Below are positions 33,835-42,090 of a stretch of DNA of 54,372 bases, piece by piece. Each line of letters opens with the position of its first letter. Position 1 is the first letter of the stretch. Made by a program: the position numbers and the translations under genes. The stretch is from positions 1 through 54,372 of the forward strand of contig JAZKDW010000069.1 of NCBI GenBank assembly GCA_040387375.1, in the 5' to 3' direction. This DNA comes from JAZKDW01 sp040387375. GTDB taxonomy: Bacteria > Pseudomonadota > Gammaproteobacteria > Burkholderiales > Burkholderiaceae_D. The notes below the pieces were generated by a model that made no database searches, was not told the DNA's origin, and saw nothing but the letters and a program-made list of their open reading frames with translations.

Positions 33835-34602
33835 TCAGTGCATGGCCGGATTCGGCTCCCCGCCAGCCGCCACATCCGGATAAGTCGTACCCAGCGTGGC
33901 GCTCTCATACCATGCCTGCACCCGCTGCAAATGCGTGCGCTCTTCAGCCAGGGCGGTGGAAAATTCACTGCTCATTCCTGTCTGCTGATTCGATTCGGCC
34001 AGGGCGATCAATAATTCCCAGCCTGCGTTGTCGACCATTTCAGCGGCAAGCATCGCATGCAGCGATTGCGCCATGGTCGTGCGCGGATCGGTCACGATCT
34101 GCATCATGCCTATCGATTCGACACCGGCCAGGTCGGCGCTCGGCGTCTCGGCAGTGGGGTCGCCGCCCAGCCTCTCGATCGCATCGGCAATCAACAGGAA
34201 ATGCCGCGCTTCCTCGGTCCTGATCTGGCGCAGTTCCCCGACCGTCAGTCCCTGGATGCCGCTGTCCATCGCTTCGCACTTGGTGATCAGCGCGTCATAC
34301 AGGCGGGTGCCGGTGCGTTCAAAGGCCAGCCGCTCGCCCAGCTTGTCCAGGAAAATTTGCGGGCTGTTCCCGGTCAGCATGGAAACGCCGGTGGTGATCG
34401 CACCGCTGATCGTGCCCGGCATTGGCACCGAACCAAGCGGCTCCGCCTCGCTGATGGAGTCCATGCGCATCTTCGCGATTTCCGAACTGTCACCCGGTGT
34501 AAACGATACGGAAGCAGGCGGTGGCGACTGCATCAGGTTGCTATCGAAAGGCGACATCTGGATACCGGTCCTGTTCATGCCCATTGGTGGTGATTCTTTC
34601 AT
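33835..34602 (-). CDS. Ferritin-like domain protein, smaller member of a two-gene cassette
   Basis: This 255-residue protein has a disordered, Met/Pro-rich N terminus (about 1-75) and then a four-helix ferritin-like bundle. The ligand set for a di-metal centre is visible: Glu in GERLAFERTGTRLYDAL, ExxH in TEEARHFLLIADAIERLGG, Glu in LAAEMVDNAGWELL and ExxH in LAEERTHLQRVQAWY. That suggests a di-iron or di-manganese protein for oxidative stress or metal storage; the exact job is unknown. There is no signal peptide. AAGGA lies about seven bases ahead of the ATG, 21 bases behind the larger partner gene, so the two are co-transcribed. Confidence 0.8.
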   Translation of the reverse strand: MKESPPMGMNRTGIQMSPFDSNLMQSPPPASVSFTPGDSSEIAKMRMDSISEAEPLGSVPMPGTISGAITTGVSMLTGNSPQIFLDKLGERLAFERTGTRLYDALITKCEAMDSGIQGLTVGELRQIRTEEARHFLLIADAIERLGGDPTAETPSADLAGVESIGMMQIVTDPRTTMAQSLHAMLAAEMVDNAGWELLIALAESNQQTGMSSEFSTALAEERTHLQRVQAWYESATLGTTYPDVAAGGEPNPAMH

Positions 34603-34623
34603 GGTGATTCCTTTGCAAATTTT

Positions 34624-35796
34624 TTACAGGCTGACGACGGTTTTGCGATTCAGTTCCGTGCCAGGCGTCCACATGTAGCCGGCCGCGACGGTCTCGCTCG
34701 GCGAGCCTTCGGAATTGATGACCGTGCGATACGCAATCGATGCCTGGCTCTCGTCGGCCTTGTCGACGAATTGTGTCCCTTTTGCGCGCAGATCGACTTC
34801 CTTGCCCAGCACCTGGCGCACAAAATCGCGCTGGCTCGCGAAACGGATCGGTTCCGGCAAATCGCCCGGGATGATTTCCATCGGATCGCGCTTTTCATGC
34901 TGCTTGAACAGCTCCGCCACATGGTTGAAATGGCCGAGTTCATAATCGAGGAACCGTTCCCATATCGCCTTGACCCGGTGGTTGGTTTCCTGTTGCACGC
35001 AACTGTAGTAGTTGTAGACTTCAGTGGCTTCATGCAGCAGCCATTTTTCCAGCAAGGTTTCGTCCGGGTCCATCAGCGACTCGTACTGGGTCACGTGCTG
35101 CTCCTCAATCGAGGCAATTTCCGCATATAACTGGCGTGCCACGGGATCGGCGAACTGCGGCCCGATATTCATGTAGTAATTACGCGTTTGCTGCTCGGCC
35201 GAGGTAATGGTGAGCGCGTGCAACTTGCTCAGCGGGTCGGCGGTTGCCCGGTCATAGGGCTCGCGCAAATCGTCTTCGGGGGAACGGTGTTCATCCATCG
35301 TCGGCCGGCCCGGCAGGATGTCGGTATAACTCTGCAGGATGTTGTTGGGATCCTTGCCTTCCAGCCGATCCAGCAGGGCGGAATAGCGATACATATGGTC
35401 AAAGTCTTCCAGCATGCCAAAGCGGTAAACCTGCGCCAGGTAAGGATCGGGTTCGCGCTGTGCGACGGCCGCGGTCACCTCGATCGCGACCTGTTCGTAG
35501 CCTATCGTTGTTTCAAGCGGCGAGTGGTCCGCGCCCAGCAGCCAGTTGACCATGGTGGCCTGATGATGTTCGGTGCGCCTGATCCGTGCCAGCGGCAAGC
35601 GCAACTGCCGATTTTGGCGGGCGCAGGAATGCTGGAATCGCACGGCTTCAAGTTCAATGCCATTCATCAGGATGATGCGCACCCTGGTGAAGGCGTCATC
35701 GTCGAGTTTGCTAATCGGATTTTTAACCATGTCACGCCAGGTGAAACGTTGCTGGTCGAGCGGACAGCCCTTTGAACTGAATATATTAAAAGCCAT
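34624..35796 (-). CDS. Ferritin-like domain protein, larger member of a two-gene cassette
   Basis: This 390-residue protein has helical segments with ferritin/rubrerythrin-like ligands: LEDFDHMYRYSALLDRL, ASIEEQHVTQYESLMD (ExxH), LLHEATEVYNYYSC and LDYELGHFNHVAELFKQHEK (ExxH). The C-terminal 80 residues are less helical. A metal-binding stress role is plausible, but I cannot name the protein. The start MAFNIFSSKGCPL has AAGGAG about eight bases upstream; an open extension to 36081 has no such site and is rejected. It is the first gene of the pair. Confidence 0.78.
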   Translation of the reverse strand: MAFNIFSSKGCPLDQQRFTWRDMVKNPISKLDDDAFTRVRIILMNGIELEAVRFQHSCARQNRQLRLPLARIRRTEHHQATMVNWLLGADHSPLETTIGYEQVAIEVTAAVAQREPDPYLAQVYRFGMLEDFDHMYRYSALLDRLEGKDPNNILQSYTDILPGRPTMDEHRSPEDDLREPYDRATADPLSKLHALTITSAEQQTRNYYMNIGPQFADPVARQLYAEIASIEEQHVTQYESLMDPDETLLEKWLLHEATEVYNYYSCVQQETNHRVKAIWERFLDYELGHFNHVAELFKQHEKRDPMEIIPGDLPEPIRFASQRDFVRQVLGKEVDLRAKGTQFVDKADESQASIAYRTVINSEGSPSETVAAGYMWTPGTELNRKTVVSL

Positions 35797-36066
35797 GTAA
35801 ATTGCTCCTTTATCCTGGAAAAGATGCCGCGGGTTCCTGGACCAGCGGCCAGTCATATCAGGTCCGGAGGGCCGCAACTTCCATGCCGACGGGGGGCTGC
35901 TTTTGATGGTGGCGCGGGAATGAAAGCCGCTCCGGCAGGTGCTGGTAGTTTTTACATGGTGGCGGTAAGGTGTACATTCGGCAGCTAAGTGGCAGTTTAA
36001 AAAGATCAAGGCAACCGCTTTCACGCGACAGCCAAGATTAATGTCACGACAAGCGCCATAATCCGC
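35797..36066. other. Intergenic region between ferritin-like genes and HigBA
   Basis: These 270 bases hold no gene that I can support. They must contain the promoter of the ferritin-like pair on the minus strand; I could not pick a convincing -35/-10. The HigBA promoter begins at the right edge. Confidence 0.4.
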
Positions 36067-36101
36067 TTGCCTTAGTCCCATATTGGGACTAGTATAAAGG
36101 C
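36067..36101 (+). promoter_or_regulatory. higBA promoter with palindromic operator
   Basis: TTGCCT (36067-36072), 17 bases, then TAGTAT (36090-36095) fits a sigma-70 promoter. Its spacer is filled by the perfect palindrome TAGTCCCA-TAT-TGGGACTA (36073-36091), a natural site for HigA or HigBA autorepression. The toxin ATG is at 36102, so the transcript would be leaderless or nearly so. Confidence 0.6.
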
Positions 36102-36404
36102 ATGCGAATAATCACGAAGAAACACTTGGTGGCATTTTGGGAAAGGCACCCTGATGCCGAACAGCCACTCAAAGCGTGGTACGACGAAGCAGCCAAGGCA
36201 GAATGGAAAAACCCGCAGGACATCAAGGAGCACTACAGGAGCGCCAGCATCGTCGGCAACAACCGGGTGGTGTTCAATATCAAAGGGAATAATTACCGAC
36301 TGATCGTCGCCGTGGCATACCGGTTCGGCGCCCTCTACATAAAGTTTGTCGGCACCCACCGGGAATACGACGCGATCAACGCAGCAACCGTGGAAATGGA
36401 GTAA
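36102..36404 (+). CDS. higB: HigB-type toxin, mRNA interferase
   Basis: This 100-residue protein of the RelE/HigB superfamily should cleave mRNA, probably on the ribosome, when free of its antitoxin. The opening MRIITKKHLVAFWERHPDAE, RSASIVGNNRVVFNIKGNNYRLIVAV and the C-terminal IKFVGTHREYDAI match the HigB (COG4680) pattern. Toxin before antitoxin is the usual higBA order. The AAAGG ahead of the ATG is only one base away and unlikely to act as a ribosome site. The antitoxin follows after four bases. Confidence 0.9.
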   Translation: MRIITKKHLVAFWERHPDAEQPLKAWYDEAAKAEWKNPQDIKEHYRSASIVGNNRVVFNIKGNNYRLIVAVAYRFGALYIKFVGTHREYDAINAATVEME

Positions 36405-36408
36405 AAAA

Positions 36409-36783
36409 ATGGACCTGAAACCGCTACGCACCGCCGATGACTACGACGCCGCCCTCAAAGCGGTATCGCCGTTTTTCGACCATGAGCCAGACGAAGGAAC
36501 GCCCGATGCGGATCGCTTCGAAATACTGGTGATGCTGATCGAAGCATACGAGCACAAACACTACCCGATCGCGCCGCCGGACCCGATCGAAGCCATCAAG
36601 TTCCGAATGGAGCAGGCCGGGCTCACCCCGAAGGACTTGGAGCCGATGATCGGCCGCACCAACCGCGTCTATGAAATTCTTGCCCGCCGGCGACCGTTGA
36701 CCCTGCCGATGATCCGCCGGCTGCATGAAAACCTTGGCATCCCGGCCGAGAGCCTCATCGGCGAAATCACGGTGGAGACATGA
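36409..36783 (+). CDS. higA: HigA-type antitoxin with helix-turn-helix
   Basis: This 124-residue antitoxin should bind and block HigB and repress the shared promoter. The N-terminal half is acidic and helical (HEPDEGTPDADRFEILVMLIEAYEHKHY). The C-terminal half is an XRE-type HTH: FRMEQAGLTPKDLEPMIGRTNRVYEILARRRPLTLPMIRRLHENLGI. This matches the HigA of the E. coli ygjNM type in length and layout. The start MDLKPLRT comes four bases after the toxin stop; an upstream start inside the toxin is unlikely. Confidence 0.9.
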   Translation: MDLKPLRTADDYDAALKAVSPFFDHEPDEGTPDADRFEILVMLIEAYEHKHYPIAPPDPIEAIKFRMEQAGLTPKDLEPMIGRTNRVYEILARRRPLTLPMIRRLHENLGIPAESLIGEITVET

Positions 36784-36800
36784 CCGGCCAGAATGGATGG

Positions 36801-37152
36801 GCTATGCCGGGCACCACTCCCGAGATACTACAGGTTGCGGCAGAGCGCTAAGTACGCGTCCGGGCATTCCTGGTGCAACTGCCGCGCGATGCGCAGATGC
36901 GATTCCTGAAGGGCGTTATCCTGACCGAGCAGAAAAAGCCGGCCGAGGCGATCAGGTTGTTCACCGCGCTGACCGAGGATTTTCCGGATTTGCTCGCGCC
37001 TTACAATAAGCTCGCTGTTTTATATGCCGCCGGCGGTGGCGACCTTCACCCAGGACGCTACGATCGGTAAAACCAACCATTCGATCCGCAAGCGCCAGTA
37101 CTGGGAGCGCCAAGGCGGGTCATGGAAGATCGCCTCTGAAACCAGCTGGTAA
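36801..37152 (+). pseudogene. Remnant of a TPR-repeat protein gene
   Basis: In one frame 36801-37070 reads VAAER, stop (36849-36851), VRVRAFLVQLPRDAQMRFLKG, then a TPR helix pair (AEAIRLFTALTEDFP..LAPYNKLAVLYAAGG) and runs out. From about 37028, another frame gives VATFTQDATIGKTNHSIRK and GGSWKIASETSW followed by a stop, which looks like the NTF2/SnoaL-like tail often attached to such proteins. A nonsense codon, a large internal deletion and a frame change therefore separate two ends of one ancestral gene. It is not expected to make a working protein. It lies directly behind higBA. Confidence 0.6.
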
Positions 37153-37225
37153 TCTCCTTTCATTTACGGTTTGCCGGAAATTGCTTTATATTCTTGGATC
37201 AATTCATTCATCGAGACATCAAACC

Positions 37226-37681
37226 ATGGCGCGTGAAGATTACGCTTTTTTCCATGCATTGCGCGTACGCTGGGCGGAAGCGGACATGCAGGGCATTGTG
37301 TTCAACGGACATTACCTGACTTATTTCGACGTTGCCTTTACCGAATACTGGCGTGCTTCGGGCTTGCCCGGTTTTGCCGCCCAGGCGCAGCAGGGGCAGG
37401 AGATGTTCGCGCGCAAGGCGACAATCGAATTTCACGCGCCCGCGCGCTTCGACGATATCCTCGACATTGGTGTACGGTGTGCCGCGATTGGCCGTTCATC
37501 GCTCCGTTTTGTCATCGACATATTCAACGGCGACGCCCATCTGATTTCCGGCGAGTTGGCCTATGTGTATGCGGATACCACGTTGCGCAAAGGTGTGGCC
37601 GTGCCGGACGATTGGCGGACTATCCTCACAGGTGTCGAAAAATTGCCGCCGGATCTGCAGAGCCGGAAGCCATCCCCATGA
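37226..37681 (+). CDS. Acyl-CoA thioesterase, YbgC/4HBT family
   Basis: This 151-residue hotdog thioesterase has VRWAEADMQGIVFNGHYLTYFDVAFTEYWR, the 4HBT opening with its Asp and the helix after it, and ATIEFHAPARFDDILDIGV in the second strand pair. Cytoplasmic hydrolysis of short acyl-CoAs is expected. I chose MAREDYAFF; an earlier in-frame start adds a non-conserved leader. Its stop overlaps the next ATG (ATGA), so the two genes are coupled. Confidence 0.88.
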   Translation: MAREDYAFFHALRVRWAEADMQGIVFNGHYLTYFDVAFTEYWRASGLPGFAAQAQQGQEMFARKATIEFHAPARFDDILDIGVRCAAIGRSSLRFVIDIFNGDAHLISGELAYVYADTTLRKGVAVPDDWRTILTGVEKLPPDLQSRKPSP

Positions 37682-38109
37682 ACTACACCATCACCTTGGG
37701 CGACTGGCTGGCCCAGCGTCCCGATGCACGGGCGGTGCGGCATGAAGTGTTCATCGTCGAGCAGAATATTCCAGTCTCGCTTGAATGGGATGAGATGGAT
37801 GATGTGTCGCTGCATGCGGTGGCTTTTGACGACCAGCATCGGGCCATCGGCACCGGGCGCTTGCTGCCGGACGGCCATATCGGTCGCATGGCGGTCAGCG
37901 AAACATGGCGCGGCAAAGGCGTCGGCGCCGCGATCTTGCTGGCGCTGATCGATGCGGCGGCAGGGCGCGGCGACAGCGTTGTCATGCTGAGCGCGCAAAT
38001 CCACGCCGCGGCATTTTACGAACACTACGGATTTGTGCGCGAAGGCGCGGAGTACATGGAAGCCGGCATTCCCCATGTGCACATGCAGCGTTCGACTTCC
38101 CTCACCTGA
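37678..38109 (+). CDS. GNAT family N-acetyltransferase
   Basis: This 143-residue protein of the ElaA/YjcF type begins MNYTITLGDWLAQRPDARAVRHEVFIVEQ. The acetyl-CoA binding motif is GRMAVSETWRGKGVGAAILLAL (R-G-x-G-x-G/A), and AAAFYEHYGFVREGAEYMEAGI is motif B. The substrate is unknown. It is coupled to the thioesterase upstream and its last eight bases overlap the convergent NRDE gene. Confidence 0.9.
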   Translation: MNYTITLGDWLAQRPDARAVRHEVFIVEQNIPVSLEWDEMDDVSLHAVAFDDQHRAIGTGRLLPDGHIGRMAVSETWRGKGVGAAILLALIDAAAGRGDSVVMLSAQIHAAAFYEHYGFVREGAEYMEAGIPHVHMQRSTSLT

Positions 38110-38830
38110 TCGATCGTTCGTTCAGCACGGCCAGTTTGTTGGCATATATCTGGACCACGGTGGAGGCGCGCGTGCCATAGGTCGGGGACTCGATGCATAC
38201 GGGCGACAACATTCTTTCCCTCTCGATGTCGACGCCGGTCTTCGGCAGTCTGCAGTCCGATGCGCGTGTGGTATCGGTCAGCATTTCAAAGTAGGCATCT
38301 TCCGGCGCGCCCTGGCACAGCAGGCTGGCGAACTGCGCCTTGGTCCTGACTACCTTCGGCCATGGCGTGTCGAGCTGGGCGTTGGACAGGCCGTAGACGC
38401 CGGGCGCCAGTGGCTGTCCGCTGCGCACCTCCACATTCTTCCCGTTTGAATACCAGATGAGCTGCTCGCTGTCGCCGACCAGCAGGTTGAAGCCGTTGTA
38501 CTGATGCCCAGTGCCGGCAAGTCCGGCTACGTACTCGCCTGCAGTCGCACGGCCGCTCAGATAGTCGGCGACCAGCGCGCCACGGGAGGGCGGCAATCCG
38601 GGCAGCTTCCCGGATGGCGCGCGAATGTTGGTCAGGGCCGCAAAACGCCCATCGCGCGACACTCCCAGCCAGGTGCCGCCGCCCTCGAGGTCGCGGCCCG
38701 CAAACACATCCGGATGGTCGTCCCACCAGGCGGCGGGCGCCGCGGGACGGTCATAAAATTCATCGCGGTTGGCGGCGGCGATGAGCGGCATTCCGGGGAT
38801 CACTTGCCAGGCTAGGACGATCAGGCACAT
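38102..38830 (-). CDS. NRDE family protein (TANGO2-like)
   Basis: This 242-residue protein has the name-giving motif near the N terminus: MCLIVLAWQVIPGMPLIAAANRDEFYDRPA, followed by GGGTWLGVSRDGRFAALTNIR. The Cys2 and NRDE arrangement resembles an Ntn-hydrolase fold; a role in haem handling is reported for eukaryotic TANGO2, but the bacterial role is unknown. Its start overlaps the DUF4936 stop by ten bases, making it the last gene of a tight ygfZ-DUF4936-NRDE operon. Confidence 0.88.
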   Translation of the reverse strand: MCLIVLAWQVIPGMPLIAAANRDEFYDRPAAPAAWWDDHPDVFAGRDLEGGGTWLGVSRDGRFAALTNIRAPSGKLPGLPPSRGALVADYLSGRATAGEYVAGLAGTGHQYNGFNLLVGDSEQLIWYSNGKNVEVRSGQPLAPGVYGLSNAQLDTPWPKVVRTKAQFASLLCQGAPEDAYFEMLTDTTRASDCRLPKTGVDIERERMLSPVCIESPTYGTRASTVVQIYANKLAVLNERSIR

Positions 38831-39108
38831 GGGTTCAGGTCCAGAAAATGTTCGGTATGGCGTTCGCCATCAATCATGCTTGCCAGGTCCGCCTCGAGGA
38901 CACGCTGCGCGAGCACAGCCTCGAAACCCTCCGGAATCGCTTGATAGATTTCCATCCAGGTCTGCTTGCCATCCTGCTCGCCAGGACGACGCTTGAGTCC
39001 GGCGGCCACACCATGCTCACGGACGATGCGCGCCTGCAGCGTGCCGATTGCCGCTTGCAGCCGCGCGGCCTGGGCGCCGGGAACCCGGTAGTAGATGTAC
39101 AGATCCAT
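38821..39108 (-). CDS. DUF4936 family protein
   Basis: This 95-residue cytoplasmic protein of unknown function begins MDLYIYYRVPGAQAARLQAA and ends ERHTEHFLDLNPCA; TWMEIYQAIPEGFEA is the best conserved block I recognise. Size and dimer-like ferredoxin layout recall small monooxygenase-fold proteins, but that is a guess. It sits two bases after ygfZ and overlaps the NRDE gene, an arrangement I know from Burkholderiales. Confidence 0.75.
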   Translation of the reverse strand: MDLYIYYRVPGAQAARLQAAIGTLQARIVREHGVAAGLKRRPGEQDGKQTWMEIYQAIPEGFEAVLAQRVLEADLASMIDGERHTEHFLDLNPCA

Positions 39109-39110
39109 CT

Positions 39111-40178
39111 TCAGGCGGGGTCGGGCAGTGGATAGGGCAGGGGTTTGAAATCCAGGGCCGGGCCGGTGGCGGAGCCGAGATGGATCGTGCCTTGGTCCAG
39201 CGCAGCGGTCTTGATCTGCACCAGGCAGTCCATCCGGCCGGCGCCACTACTTTCGGCATTGACGATCATGCCGCACGGCTGCTCGGGATCGGTGCTGGAA
39301 AAAACTTCCATGCCGGCGCTTGCATCCGGCGCGGCGGTGCTGGCCAGCAGCATCCTGCGCTTGAGCTTGCCGAGGTACTGGCTGCGGGCGACGATTTCCT
39401 GCCCCGGATAACAGCCTTTCCTGAAGTTGACGCCGCCGATCAATTCGTAATTCACCATCTGCGGCACGAATTGTTCCTGGGTTGGCAAGGTGATTTGCGG
39501 AATGCCTGCTTCGATGTCCATCAGGCGCCAGGCGCCGGCGCCGACCGGTTGCAGGTTAACACTCAGCGCCGGCCAGGCTTCCTGTGCAGTGCTGGTGGTG
39601 GTGACCCACTGGTAGCGCGGTTCGCCACCGGCATCGGCCAGCCTGATCAGCGTGCCGGCAGCGGATTCTGTCTTCGCATAAGGCGCCGGCGGCAGTTCGG
39701 CAAACCATGGGGCCAATGCCGACGCGGCAGCGGGTCCGGCCAAGCCCAGCAGAACATGGCTATCAGTCACATCGGCGAGTTTTGCCTTGGCCCGCAGCAC
39801 GAACATCTGCAGGCGTTTTTGTATCGGCGGCTGCAACTGGCGTGGCAATTGCAGCAGGATGTTGTCACCCGATTTCCACATCAGGAAGCTTGCCAGCAAG
39901 CGGCCTTTCGGCGAGCAATAACCGGCCAGCCGGGCTTCTGTCAGGCTCAGGTTTTCGACATCATTGGTAAGTTGATTGTGCAGGAAACTCGCTGCGTCTT
40001 CGCCGGACAGGGCGATCAGGCCGAGGCCGGTGAGCGGGGCGACGATGCCGCCGGCGGTCTGTACCGTCCCAACATCAAACCCGGTCACTTCGGGCGTGTC
40101 GGATTCGGTCACGCGGGCGCCGTGCTGCTGCAGGAAGGCCAGCCATGGGTTGGTAAATCCGGTCATAAATTCAGCCAT
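39111..40178 (-). CDS. ygfZ: Folate-binding protein YgfZ (Fe-S cluster assembly/repair)
   Basis: This 355-residue GcvT-like protein needs folate and supports Fe-S cluster enzymes. The signature K-G-C-Y-x-G-Q-E is intact (KGCYPGQEIVAR, Cys256), followed by SQYLGKLKRRML. The N-terminal GLIALSGEDAASFLHNQLTNDVENL and GYCSPKGRLLASF blocks fit the aminomethyltransferase-like fold. It heads the three-gene minus-strand operon and diverges from mltG with about 170 bases between them. Confidence 0.93.
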   Translation of the reverse strand: MAEFMTGFTNPWLAFLQQHGARVTESDTPEVTGFDVGTVQTAGGIVAPLTGLGLIALSGEDAASFLHNQLTNDVENLSLTEARLAGYCSPKGRLLASFLMWKSGDNILLQLPRQLQPPIQKRLQMFVLRAKAKLADVTDSHVLLGLAGPAAASALAPWFAELPPAPYAKTESAAGTLIRLADAGGEPRYQWVTTTSTAQEAWPALSVNLQPVGAGAWRLMDIEAGIPQITLPTQEQFVPQMVNYELIGGVNFRKGCYPGQEIVARSQYLGKLKRRMLLASTAAPDASAGMEVFSSTDPEQPCGMIVNAESSGAGRMDCLVQIKTAALDQGTIHLGSATGPALDFKPLPYPLPDPA

Positions 40179-40351
40179 TTCTCGAGTGTATCCGTCATTT
40201 CAACTATCATTCTGAAAACGGCAGGCATATCAATGCCAGCAATCTGCCAACTGCCGCATCTGTCAATCTGTGATTATGATGCTGGCTCGATTATAGTGGC
40301 GTCAGAAAAACGCGTCGTATCCCGTGAGAATTACCTTAGGCATAACTTCTG

Positions 40352-41332
40352 GTGAAAAAACTTTTTGTAACGATTATCGTCCTTGCCATAACCGCCGTCG
40401 GGGCAGTGCTGTTCTGGGCTACGCAACCGATAATAGGCGCCGGCCAGCCCGTCATTGCCTTCACCATCAAGCCTGGCAGCGGCGTGCGGGCATCCATGGA
40501 GCAGATCGCCAGTGCCGGCGTGCCGCTGAATCCCATACTGATGGAAATACTCGCGCGCAGCAGCGGCAAAAGCGGAAGGATCAAGGCCGGCAGCTATGAA
40601 CTGGAGCCGGGCGCCACGCCAAACCGGCTGCTGAACCAGCTGGTGCGCGGCCAGTTCGCGCAGCACTCGCTGGTCATCATCGAAGGCTGGACCTTCACGC
40701 AAATGCGCAAGGCAGTCGCCGAGCACAAGGCCTTGAAACATGACACGGTCAACCTGTCCGAGCAGGAGTTGATGGCCAGGGTCGCTCCCGGATACACCAG
40801 GGCGGAGGGCCTGTTTTTCCCGGATACCTACCTGTTTGCCAAAGGATCGAGCGATCTGCAGGTCTACAAACAGGCGCATGCGCTGCTGCTCAAGAACCTG
40901 AACGACGGCTGGTTGCGCCGGGATGCATCGGTTCCCTATAAAACGCCATACGAGGCGCTCATCATGGCATCGATCGTCGAAAAGGAAACCGGCCTCGAAT
41001 CCGAACGCACCATGATTGCCGGCGTATTCGTCAACCGCCTGAAGATCGGCATGCTGTTGCAGACCGACCCGACGGTCATTTACGGCATGGGCGCACAATA
41101 CCAGGGCGATATTCGCAAGCGTGATTTGCTCACCGATACGCCTTACAACACGTATACTCGCGCAGGCCTGCCGCCGACCCCGATTGCGTTGCCAGGTATC
41201 AATGCGCTGGCGGCGGCGCTGAATCCGGCCAAAACCGACGCCTTGTATTTTGTTTCGAAGGGGAATGGCAGCAGCCATTTTTCCAGCAACCTGAATGAGC
41301 ATAACCAGGCAGTCAACAAGTTCCAGCGCTGA
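40352..41332 (+). CDS. mltG: Endolytic murein transglycosylase MltG
   Basis: This 326-residue inner-membrane enzyme cuts nascent glycan strands and is thought to terminate their growth. It has an N-terminal anchor (KLFVTIIVLAITAVGAVLFW), a LysM-like part, EGLFFPDTYLF, the catalytic segment ASIVEKETG with Glu210, VAGVFVNRL-like AGVFVNRLKIGMLLQTDPTVIYG and the closing PYNTYTRAGLPPTPI. The start is GTG, with TTAGG 11 bases upstream. tmk follows after 17 bases, in the usual mltG-tmk-holB order. Confidence 0.94.
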   Translation: MKKLFVTIIVLAITAVGAVLFWATQPIIGAGQPVIAFTIKPGSGVRASMEQIASAGVPLNPILMEILARSSGKSGRIKAGSYELEPGATPNRLLNQLVRGQFAQHSLVIIEGWTFTQMRKAVAEHKALKHDTVNLSEQELMARVAPGYTRAEGLFFPDTYLFAKGSSDLQVYKQAHALLLKNLNDGWLRRDASVPYKTPYEALIMASIVEKETGLESERTMIAGVFVNRLKIGMLLQTDPTVIYGMGAQYQGDIRKRDLLTDTPYNTYTRAGLPPTPIALPGINALAAALNPAKTDALYFVSKGNGSSHFSSNLNEHNQAVNKFQR

Positions 41333-41349
41333 TATTTGAAAACACACTC

Positions 41350-41958
41350 ATGACAACAGGCAAATTCATCAGCTTCGAAGGAATCGACGGCGCGGGGAAA
41401 TCAACCCATATCGGCTTTGTCGCCAATCTTCTGCACGCGCGCGGCCATACCGTCGTCACTACCCGTGAACCAGGCGGCACCGCGTTGGGCGAAAAGCTGC
41501 GCGAATTGCTTCTGCATGAAAAAATGCATCTGGAAACCGAGGCCTTGCTGATGTTTGCCGCCCGCCGTGAACACTTGGCGCAGGTAATCGAACCGGCGCT
41601 GGCGCGTGGCGACTGGGTGATTTCGGATCGTTTCACCGACGCCACCTTTGCCTACCAGGGCGGCGGCAGGAAGCTGGCGCGGGAAAAGCTGGTAGCGCTG
41701 GAGCAGTGGGTGCATCCGCATTTGCAGCCCGACCTGACGCTGTTGTTCGATGTGCCGCTGGAGGTGGCGCGGGCGCGCCTCGATGCGAGCCGCGAGCTGG
41801 ACAAGTTTGAGCAGGAGCAGGCGGATTTTTTTGCTGCCACACGTGCGGAGTATTTGCGGCGCGCGGCTGAGTTTCCGGCACGTTTCCGCGTAATAGACTC
41901 GACACAATCCATTGCCGATGTGCATAAAACACTTGAGAAAATTATCTCAAGAGTATGA
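41350..41958 (+). CDS. tmk: Thymidylate kinase
   Basis: This 202-residue dTMP kinase makes dTDP for DNA synthesis. It has the P-loop FEGIDGAGKST (residues 9-19), the TREPGGT substrate loop, the VISDRFTDATFAYQGGGR (DR) motif, LFDVPLEVARARL and a lid region with R residues. Length is normal. The ribosome site is weak. It is co-directional with mltG. Confidence 0.95.
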   Translation: MTTGKFISFEGIDGAGKSTHIGFVANLLHARGHTVVTTREPGGTALGEKLRELLLHEKMHLETEALLMFAARREHLAQVIEPALARGDWVISDRFTDATFAYQGGGRKLAREKLVALEQWVHPHLQPDLTLLFDVPLEVARARLDASRELDKFEQEQADFFAATRAEYLRRAAEFPARFRVIDSTQSIADVHKTLEKIISRV

Positions 41959-42090
41959 AAAATAAGGTATTTTCAGGATATTTGATAATTGGGATGCAAA
42001 CTGACATGCAAGCAATTGTTTTTAAATGTTATTTTGAATAATCATTACTTTAACAAACATCAAGAACAAATCATAAGTAATTGAATATAA
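41959..42090 (+). promoter_or_regulatory. AT-rich gap between tmk and holB
   Basis: These 132 bases are far richer in A/T than the genes on either side and interrupt what is usually a compact operon. A possible promoter for holB is TTGTTT (42016-42021) and AATAAT (42037-42042) with a short 15-base spacer. No gene or clear terminator is seen. Confidence 0.3.

Noticed and set aside
35797..36081. N-terminal extension of the larger ferritin-like protein
   Set aside because: No ribosome site, unlike composition, and ATG 35796 has AAGGAG at good spacing.
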